From Hydrogenophilus sp. (GTDB lineage Bacteria; Pseudomonadota; Gammaproteobacteria; Burkholderiales; Thiobacillaceae): a stretch of 36,596 nucleotides of DNA. The DNA is taken from the NCBI GenBank assembly GCA_020692235.1, contig JAIMKU010000010.1, forward strand, positions 11,872-48,467, read 5' to 3'. This document shows, piece by piece, positions 33,238 to 36,596 of this stretch; the stretch's first letter is position 1, and each line of letters begins with the position of its first letter. The notes under the pieces are model-generated. The model saw nothing but the letters and a program-made list of their open reading frames with translations, ran no database searches and was not told where the DNA came from. Both the position numbers and the translations under genes were made by a program.

Positions 33238-33256
33238 TGCCGAACGCTATGCAGCC

Positions 33257-33460
33257 TTATTGGGGCTGGATATTGGCGGCTTGCTTGCCCTTGGGGCCAT
33301 CCTTGATGTCGAAGGTGACGCGCTGGGCTTCTTTCAGGGTTTTGAAACCCTTGCCTTGAATCTCGGAGAAGTGGGCGAACAGATCATCGCCGCCTTCGTC
33401 GGGGGTGATGAAGCCGAAACCTTTGGAGTCGTTGAACCACTTGACGGTACCAGAAGCCAT
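33257..33460 (-). CDS. CspA-family cold-shock protein
   Basis: 67 aa [67 protein letters not shown]. Confidence 0.98.
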   Translation of the reverse strand: MASGTVKWFNDSKGFGFITPDEGGDDLFAHFSEIQGKGFKTLKEAQRVTFDIKDGPKGKQAANIQPQ

Positions 33461-33692
33461 TTATACATTCCTTTTGCGAAAAATTAAAAACCTGGGCACA
33501 TACCCAGTAGGGGCGGGCGACCAAGAATGTAGGAAAGATACCGAAGCGGCCAAAACCACCTTGCCGTTACTGAGAAACTTGAAACTACACTACCTGTATC
33601 GACTGCCCGCGCACGATACGACATCCTGCCCGGCTGTGCAAACACTTGTTGTTGCCTCCGATGCGTGTCGTTGCGACTGATGCGGATTAGCC

Positions 33693-34490
33693 TCATCGCC
33701 GATTCGCCGCCTGGTACAAGGGCATGACCTTGGGCATCAGGGCGGCGAGTTCCTGCTTGCGATTTTTTGGCGCTGGATGGGTGGACAGGAATTGCGGTAT
33801 ACCGGCGCCGCCCTGGGCCGACATCTTGTCCCATAGGCCAAGCGCCGCCTGGGGGTCGTAGCCGGCGCGGGCGGCCAGTTCCAGGCCGAAGACATCGGCC
33901 TCGGATTCCATCTTGCGCGAGAACGGCAGCTCCAGGGCCAGTTGCTGGGCCAGCCCGGCTATCTGCATCGTGGTCTTGCCGGCGCCGAGCGCGGCCCCGC
34001 CCAGCGACACCACCGCACCGGCGAGTTGTTGCTCGGAGATTTTTTCACGGGTGTGTTCGCGCAGTGCATGGGCCATCTCGTGGCCCATCACCACGGCGAT
34101 CTCATCGTCGTTCAATTTGAGTTGCCGGATCAGACCGGTGTAAACAGTGACCTTGCCGCCCGCCATGACATGGGCATTGACCTCGGGCGCGTCGATCAGA
34201 ACCAACTCCCATGGCCAATCAATGGCGTCCTTGCGCAATGCCGCGCTATGCGGAACCAGCCGGCGCATGATGGCCTCGACCCTGACGAACTCCGGCCCGC
34301 TGGTGACCAGCCGATGTTTCGAGCGGGCGTCGTCGTTCTGCTTGGCGAAGTAGTCCAGCGACATCCGGTTGACCTCGGCGACCGGCACGATGAGCAACTG
34401 TGAGCGATTCTTGCCGGCGATGTTGGCGGTGGTGGTCGTGGCGCAGCCGCCGATCAGCAGCAGGCTCAGCAATAAAAATCCGATCTTCAT
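33693..34490 (-). CDS. M48 family metallopeptidase, predicted lipoprotein
   Basis: 265 aa; lipobox LLLIGGC, VVMGHEMAHALREH (HExxH), ESEADVFGLELAARAGYDP. Confidence 0.94.
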   Translation of the reverse strand: MKIGFLLLSLLLIGGCATTTTANIAGKNRSQLLIVPVAEVNRMSLDYFAKQNDDARSKHRLVTSGPEFVRVEAIMRRLVPHSAALRKDAIDWPWELVLIDAPEVNAHVMAGGKVTVYTGLIRQLKLNDDEIAVVMGHEMAHALREHTREKISEQQLAGAVVSLGGAALGAGKTTMQIAGLAQQLALELPFSRKMESEADVFGLELAARAGYDPQAALGLWDKMSAQGGAGIPQFLSTHPAPKNRKQELAALMPKVMPLYQAANRR

Positions 34491-34630
34491 GGCGTACTCC
34501 GAAACCGTTCGACGATGGCGAATACTAATCTCGGCGCCGACGTTTGACCCTGGTAAATCCGATCCGGATTGGGCCGCGATATGCCATCGACGCGACTGTC
34601 AACGCGTGGTCAATGGACGATAATCCGGGC

Positions 34631-35167
34631 ATGAATGTCTTTATTCTAAACACCGGCCGCTGCGGTTCGACCACCTTCATCGAGGCCTGCCGGCATATCG
34701 TCAACTTCAGCGCGGGGCACGAGACCCGCATCCGGCTGATCGGCCCGCAGCGGCTCGCCTATCCCGACCGCCATATCGAGGCCGATAACCGGCTCTCCTG
34801 GCTACTCGGCCGGCTCGACCGGAGCTATGGCGACGCGGCCTACTACGTACACCTGCGCCGCGAACGGGAGACCGCCGCCGCCAGCTTCGCTCGGCGCGCA
34901 CAGTTCGGCATCATGAAGGCCTATCGGCAGGGGATACTGCTCGAAGGCGAGGCCGGCCAGACGGCCCATGACATCGCCTACGACTACCTCGATAGCGTCG
35001 AGGCCAATATCGCCCTGTTCCTGAAAGACAAGCACAACCAGATGGCCTTCAGCCTCGAAAATGCCAAGGACGATTTTCGATCTTTCTGGCGCTGGATCGG
35101 CGCCCAGGGTGATCTGGATGCCGCCCTGGCGGCGTGGGATAGTCGCTATAACGCCTCGGCGGAGTGA
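34631..35167 (+). CDS. Sulfotransferase-like protein
   Basis: MNVFILNTGRCGSTTFIEACRHI (PAPS-binding-like 5' loop); the upstream in-frame ATG at 34544 is less likely. Confidence 0.65.
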   Translation: MNVFILNTGRCGSTTFIEACRHIVNFSAGHETRIRLIGPQRLAYPDRHIEADNRLSWLLGRLDRSYGDAAYYVHLRRERETAAASFARRAQFGIMKAYRQGILLEGEAGQTAHDIAYDYLDSVEANIALFLKDKHNQMAFSLENAKDDFRSFWRWIGAQGDLDAALAAWDSRYNASAE

Positions 35168-35173
35168 ACGCCA

Positions 35174-35854
35174 CTACGGTTGTTTGCGCCGGGGCCACAC
35201 TATCGAACAACCCCGCTCAGCGGCGACGTACTCGTGTTTGATGCCTAGAAATTCGGCCTGCCATAGCGCGACGATCTCCCGCTCGTCCGGCCGGGCCGCG
35301 TCGTCCATAAACACGACACAGTCGTCGGCCAGCCGGTCGAACAGCAGCGGCAGCGCCGGATAGCGCGAATGGCGCTGGATAAAACCGGGCGGCCCGTCGA
35401 TGACCAGCATGTCGATGCTCCGGACGGGTAGGTCAGCCATCGCATACCATCGATACGCCTGGCCAGCGATCAGGTATTCGGTCAGCGGCGCATCGATGAC
35501 GGTGGCATGGCCCCGAAGCCCATAACGTTCGATTTCGCCGCGTGTTTTTGCCGCAAATTCAGCGCCGTTTTCCAGGCTGAACATCTCGCCTCGTTCATTC
35601 ATCGCGCAACAGCGGGCCAGCATCAACGTTGTCAAGCCGCTGCCGCACTCGACGATAGTGGTTGGCTTGGCCGCCAGGGCATATTCGACGATCGGCTTGA
35701 GAAAGTCGGGCGCGGCCGACCAGTCGCGATCATAGGCCAGCCCCTGGCGCAGTCCCAGCCGCTCGCCCAAGGCGATGATGGCCGCCTCTCGTTCCCCGTC
35801 GCCAGGCGACCGCAGACTGCTGGCCAAATAGTTGACACTCATAGACCTTCCCAT
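35174..35854 (-). CDS. Class I SAM-dependent methyltransferase
   Basis: 226 aa; TTIVECGSGLTTLMLARCC...MFSLENGAEFAAKTRGEIERYGL...DMLVIDGPPGF. Confidence 0.8.
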   Translation of the reverse strand: MGRSMSVNYLASSLRSPGDGEREAAIIALGERLGLRQGLAYDRDWSAAPDFLKPIVEYALAAKPTTIVECGSGLTTLMLARCCAMNERGEMFSLENGAEFAAKTRGEIERYGLRGHATVIDAPLTEYLIAGQAYRWYAMADLPVRSIDMLVIDGPPGFIQRHSRYPALPLLFDRLADDCVVFMDDAARPDEREIVALWQAEFLGIKHEYVAAERGCSIVWPRRKQP

Positions 35855-35945
35855 TCAACCGACAAACCCCGGATCAAGCTATCGCCATGCGGGTCCATTA
35901 CGCTACCACCGTAGCCGACCCGCCAGGCGCAATATTATCGCCTGG

Positions 35946-36596
35946 TATTACTCCAATCCCCGGCCGTGAGGCCGGGCGATGCTTTTCGGAGTGTCGGAGA
36001 GATACACAGCCATGGAAGTTTCAATCCGCGCCCGGCCGTGAGGCCGGGCGATGCTCCTTGCTCACGGCTAGTGCGCCCAGCTCAATGAGTTTCAATCCGC
36101 GCCCGGCCGTGAGGCCGGGCGATGCCTCTGGCCTGCTGAAATGAGAAAGCCGCACCTGCTGGTTTCAATCCGCGCCCGGCCGTGAGGCCGGGCGATGCAC
36201 GACGAGCGCCAGCACACCATCACCACTACTGTTGTTTCAATCCGCGCCCGGCCGTGAGGCCGGGCGATGCGTATTGGCCATAAGATAAATGTACGGCTGA
36301 TTGTTGTTTCAATCCGCGCCCGGCCGTGAGGCCGGGCGATGCTCCAGAAACTTTCTGGATACCATCTTTGATGGCATAGTTTCAATCCGCGCCCGGCCGT
36401 GAGGCCGGGCGATGCCCAGCGAGCAAACGCATGTCGTCGCGTCCAGCAAGTTTCAATCCGCGCCCGGCCGTGAGGCCGGGCGATGCCCAGCGAGCAAACG
36501 CATGTCGTCGCGTCCAGCAAGTTTCAATCCGCGCCCGGCCGTGAGGCCGGGCGATGCCCAGCGAGCAAACGCATGTCGTCGCGTCCAGCAAGTTTC
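35946..36596 (-). CRISPR. CRISPR array: 37-nt repeat, 8 full-length copies, 1 degenerate terminal copy, 5 nt of the next copy; 9 spacers of 34-36 nt
   Basis: Consensus (+) GTTTCAATCCGCGCCCGGCCGTGAGGCCGGGCGATGC starting at 36018, 36089, 36162, 36234, 36306, 36379, 36450, 36521, with a partial copy at 36592; degenerate copy ends at 35982. Reverse complement ends GGATTGAAAC, implying minus-strand transcription. Confidence 0.98.

Noticed and set aside
36092-36591. Minus-strand ORFs with repeated IARPHGRARIET motif
   Set aside because: They are translations of the CRISPR repeats, not a repeat protein.

Overview
The window is a GC-rich proteobacterial chromosomal segment, probably beta-/gamma-like from gene content. 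It starts inside a minus-strand gene and ends inside a CRISPR array. Housekeeping content: metG, srkA, folE, rlmJ, lysS, tRNA-Lys(CTT), nth, a complete rsx/rnf ABCDGE cluster, ald, a copper-type P-ATPase, hupE/ureJ-like, rhlE, a cold-shock protein and an M48 peptidase. The accessory region is a one-strand defence/toxin cluster at about 19.3-26.6 kb: MntA/HepT, a DUF2130 protein, type III Mod, a zeta-type toxin with a small partner, and a type III Res split by one frameshift. Most junctions are overlapping or very short. The right end is a CRISPR array with 37-nt repeats, no cas genes in the window, and the last three complete spacers identical. Several genes carry apparent lesions (MFS transporter, msrB amber stop, small secreted protein, res), and there are truncated remnants (ATP-grasp, EAL domain). 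A 168-bp MITE-like element lies just upstream of a small HTH-like gene. All family calls are by eye from the translations; no database search was run.
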